Source: Burkholderia sp. SRS-W-2-2016
GTDB lineage: Bacteria > Pseudomonadota > Gammaproteobacteria > Burkholderiales > Burkholderiaceae
Direction: 5' to 3'
Length of the DNA: 64,000 nt
Assembly (NCBI RefSeq): GCF_001931485.1
Contig: NZ_MSDV01000026.1
Coordinates: forward strand, 1 to 64,000
Under the pieces are notes generated by a model, which was not told the DNA's origin, made no database searches, and saw only the letters and a list, made by a program, of their open reading frames with translations. The translations under genes and the position numbers were made by a program. Every line of letters begins with the position of its first letter. Position 1 is the stretch's first letter. Below are positions 61,683-64,000 of the stretch, piece by piece.

Positions 61683-62741
61683 TCATTCGGGCCGCGTGCC
61701 TTGCCACGCGCGTTGCAATAGTTCGCGGAGCGCGTCACGCTCGACCGGCCGGGGATTCCAGTACGGATTTTTCACCGCCAGATCAGCGGCGCGATCGAGC
61801 TGCGCTTCATCGACGCCGAGATCGCGCAACGCGCGCGGCGCGCCGAGCGACTGCGCGAAGTCGTACAGCCCGCCACCGATCGACCCGCCGAACAGGTCGG
61901 CCAGCGGCTGCAGTTCAGCGGCCGCCGCCTGCGCGTTGTACGCCGCCGAGTGCGGCAGCATGATCGCGTGCGTGTCCGCATGCGGCAGGTCGAAACTGCC
62001 GCCCAGCGTGTGGCAGAGCTTGTGATGCAACGCCATGCCGACGGTCCCCAGCACCGAACCGCACAGCCACGAGCCGTACAGCGCATCGCTGCGCGCGGCC
62101 AGATCGCCCGGCTCTTTCACGATCACCGGCAGCGCATCGCGCAGTGCTCGCACGCCCTCGACGGCCATCAGCGACGACACCGGATTGCGATCGCGCGCAT
62201 ACATGCCCTCCATCGCATGCGCGATCGCATTCAGACCGCTGGTGACGCTCATCGCGACGGGCAGTTCGAGCGTCAGCGCCGGATCGTAGATCACCACTTC
62301 GGGCAGAACCTTCGGATCCCGAACTGTCGTCTTCACGCCGTTCTCGGTCTGCCCGACTACCGGCGTGACCTCGGAGCCCGCGTAGGTCGTCGCGACCACG
62401 ATCTGCGGCGCGTCGTTGCGCAATGCGATCGCCTTGCCCAGACCAATCGTCGAACCGCCGCCGAGCGCCACCAGACAGTCCGCGCCGAGTGCGTCGAACG
62501 CCGCGATTGCGTCGAGCGTCACGCTTACCGGCGTATGCATGCGGGCTTCGCTGAATACGCCGGCCGCGAGCGGGCCGATCCGGCGTGCGAGTTTCTCGGC
62601 ATCCGCGCGCTGGAACGGCGTCGACAGGATCAATGCGCGTTTTGCGCCGAGTTGCTCGATCTGACCGGCGACCGCATCGAGCGTACCCGTGCCGAACAGA
62701 ATCCGCCCGGGGTTGATGTCGTACGTAAAACGCTGTGTCAC
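61683..62741 (-). CDS. maleylacetate reductase
   Basis: 352 residues, iron-type alcohol dehydrogenase fold. NAD-binding GGGSTIGLGKAIALR, TTYAGSEVTPVVGQTENGVKT and the metal-site His region HHKLCHTLGGSFDLPHADTHA identify maleylacetate reductases, which give 3-oxoadipate with NAD(P)H. Its ATG overlaps the hydroxylase stop by four bases (ATGA, 62738-62741). The dioxygenase start is 51 bases further on, so all are co-transcribed. Confidence 0.93.
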   Translation of the reverse strand: MTQRFTYDINPGRILFGTGTLDAVAGQIEQLGAKRALILSTPFQRADAEKLARRIGPLAAGVFSEARMHTPVSVTLDAIAAFDALGADCLVALGGGSTIGLGKAIALRNDAPQIVVATTYAGSEVTPVVGQTENGVKTTVRDPKVLPEVVIYDPALTLELPVAMSVTSGLNAIAHAMEGMYARDRNPVSSLMAVEGVRALRDALPVIVKEPGDLAARSDALYGSWLCGSVLGTVGMALHHKLCHTLGGSFDLPHADTHAIMLPHSAAYNAQAAAAELQPLADLFGGSIGGGLYDFAQSLGAPRALRDLGVDEAQLDRAADLAVKNPYWNPRPVERDALRELLQRAWQGTRPE

Positions 62742-64000
62742 TTGTGTTCACCCAGTAACCGGTTGACGATGGCTACCGCGTCCGCGCCGGTGTCGCCACG
62801 CCAGGCGACGATCTGGTCAGGACGGATCAGGACGAGCGGCGCTTCGTAAAGCGCGCTGACTTCAGGATCCGTGACCCGCACGATTCGCAGATCGACGTTG
62901 GAACGTTGCATCGCGGACGAGAACGGCGTGGTATCGATCGCGGCGGAGCCCAACACCAGCAACGTCCAGTCGAAGCCGAACGCGTCGAACAGCGACGAAC
63001 CATCTTCCAGCCACGCGTGCGGCGGCCGGCCACCCGGACAGGCGCTCGGCGTGTAGACGTTCGGCGCATCGGCCGGCGGCTGCGAGCCGTCCGGCACGAT
63101 GGCCGGGGAGCCGTCGTACCGTCCGCCGAACGTGATGCCGGGGATGTTGAATTCCGCGCGGCCGTGCTGGCCGAGATACTCGCCGGCTTCGCTTCGCGCC
63201 GCCTCGCCGCGAGTGCTGTCTTCCTCGATTTCTTCCACCGGCGTGTACAGACCCAGCGAATCGGCGAAGGCCCGCGCATAGCCGGTGTTCCTGATTGCCA
63301 ACGGACGACGCTCCAACTCGTAGCTGTCGAGCAGGCTCGCGTGCGCTTTGCCTTGCATCACCGCCGCCAGTTTCCAGCCGAGGTTGACGGCATCCTCGAC
63401 CGCGGTGTTGTAGCCGAGCCCGCCGGTCGGCGTGAACAGATGCACCGCATCGCCGCCGAGGAACACGCGTCCGCGCTGAAAGTGTTCGGCAACCAGCGAG
63501 TGCCCCGCTGTCCAGCCGCCCTTCGACAGCACTTCCACGTCGAGATCGATGCCGGTCGCCGCGATAAACAAGGCGCGGGCGTCCGCATCGGTGATCGACT
63601 CCTCCTTCTCGTGCGGACGCAGCTGCGTGTGGAACGCGAACTCGCCCTTGCCGTCCACCGCCGCCATGAAGGCCCGGCGTTCGCGATTGAACGTCACGTT
63701 CATCCACGCGGGCGCGTGCGGCACGCGCTGGTAGAACTCCGGACAACGCAGGTAGACCGCGAACATCCGCCCGCCCATGAAGTCCCGGCTGATTCCCGTC
63801 TCGCCCGTGTAGCGAAATCCCAGACGCTCGCGCACGAAACTGCGCGGGCCGTCCGCGCCGACGAGGTAGCGGCTTTCGACGGTGAACGGCGCGCCGCCGG
63901 ACTGAGCCTGCACGGTAGTCGTCACGCCGTCGGCCGTTTCGGTGAAACCGGTCACCCGGTGCCCATAGCGAACCGTCACGCCCGGCAACTGCTCGGCCTG
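62738..64000 (-). CDS. FAD-dependent phenol-type hydroxylase, N-terminus outside window
   Basis: 421 codons visible; the frame is open through base 64000, so the FAD Rossmann motif at the N-terminus is not seen. Class A flavin hydroxylase parts: YLVGADGPRSFVRERLG (the DG motif), GRVFLGGDAVHLFTPTGGLGYNTAVEDAVNLGWKLA (here only GDAVHLFTPTGGLG-type GD motif), and a C-terminal thioredoxin-like domain ending RGDTGADAVAIVNRLL, as in PheA/MhpA-like enzymes. It probably hydroxylates resorcinol or a related phenol to hydroxyquinol. The first-in-operon position before maleylacetate reductase supports this. Confidence 0.9.
   Translation of the reverse strand, partial: QAEQLPGVTVRYGHRVTGFTETADGVTTTVQAQSGGAPFTVESRYLVGADGPRSFVRERLGFRYTGETGISRDFMGGRMFAVYLRCPEFYQRVPHAPAWMNVTFNRERRAFMAAVDGKGEFAFHTQLRPHEKEESITDADARALFIAATGIDLDVEVLSKGGWTAGHSLVAEHFQRGRVFLGGDAVHLFTPTGGLGYNTAVEDAVNLGWKLAAVMQGKAHASLLDSYELERRPLAIRNTGYARAFADSLGLYTPVEEIEEDSTRGEAARSEAGEYLGQHGRAEFNIPGITFGGRYDGSPAIVPDGSQPPADAPNVYTPSACPGGRPPHAWLEDGSSLFDAFGFDWTLLVLGSAAIDTTPFSSAMQRSNVDLRIVRVTDPEVSALYEAPLVLIRPDQIVAWRGDTGADAVAIVNRLLGEHK

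Noticed and set aside
1..64000. CRISPR arrays, tRNA, rRNA, transposases or phage genes
   Set aside because: None was recognised: no spaced direct repeats of CRISPR type, no tRNA-like cloverleaf noted, and no transposase or integrase motifs in any convincing frame.

Overview
The window looks like chromosomal DNA of a Burkholderia-group betaproteobacterium (Paraburkholderia, Caballeronia or Burkholderia). The evidence is the very high GC with strong third-position GC bias, a Burkholderia-type trimeric porin ending in Phe, a phasin plus acetoacetyl-CoA reductase (polyhydroxybutyrate metabolism), a sigma-54 acetoin operon and many LysR-regulated catabolic islands. I see no rRNA, tRNA, insertion sequence, prophage or CRISPR. 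It reads as an accessory catabolic region with roughly 58 genes, two of them cut by the window edges.

Layout. (1) 1-10265: a minus-strand set (MFS exporter, cyclase-family hydrolase, glutathione transferase, 4-oxalocrotonate tautomerase, PLP aminotransferase, haem-oxygenase-like diiron oxidase) faces a plus-strand set (LysR, leuC and leuD paralogues, second LysR). (2) 10262-11737: a secreted three-domain protein joining a DUF2282 (bufferin precursor-like) segment, cytochrome c and a SUMF1/formylglycine-generating-enzyme-like domain, start-stop overlapped with the LysR gene. (3) 11791-21165: zinc alcohol dehydrogenase, AraC regulator, GH3 beta-glucosidase lipoprotein, nitronate monooxygenase, GAF-GGDEF diguanylate cyclase, and an exported glycosidase behind a long hairpin-rich leader. 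(4) 21205-34848: a minus-strand catabolic island with LysR, Baeyer-Villiger monooxygenase, acyl-CoA ligase, enoyl-CoA hydratase, FAA hydrolase, two-domain VOC protein, esterase, two-component flavin monooxygenase, porin, AAHS transporter and DUF3237 protein. (5) 34963-42448: acetoin catabolism acoXABC plus a lipoate ligase, with acoR upstream, a textbook -24/-12 promoter and two enhancer-like palindromes. (6) 42689-50952: purine/uracil-type permease, GAF protein, phasin, small proteins, and a three-gene soluble redox module (SdhB-like, SdhA/FrdA-like, NuoF-like). (7) 51050-59084: acetoacetyl-CoA reductase, DUF1810 protein, tyrB, aroP and a divergent Lrp regulator, hemerythrin, small genes and an EEP-family hydrolase. 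(8) 59224-64000: a hydroxyquinol-pathway operon (flavin hydroxylase, maleylacetate reductase, hydroxyquinol 1,2-dioxygenase, MFS transporter), cut at the right edge.

How it works together. Regions 4, 5 and 8 are self-contained uptake-plus-degradation units feeding central metabolism: cyclic or aromatic ketone-like substrates, acetoin to acetyl-CoA plus acetaldehyde, and hydroxyquinol/resorcinol to 3-oxoadipate. Region 7 pairs aromatic amino acid uptake and transamination with an Lrp-type regulator. The most unusual items are the DUF2282-cytochrome c-SUMF1 fusion, the diiron-oxidase/aminotransferase/leuCD-like locus, the catabolic island whose ring-cleavage candidate lacks a complete canonical metal triad, and the anchorless NADH-coupled fumarate-reductase-like module.
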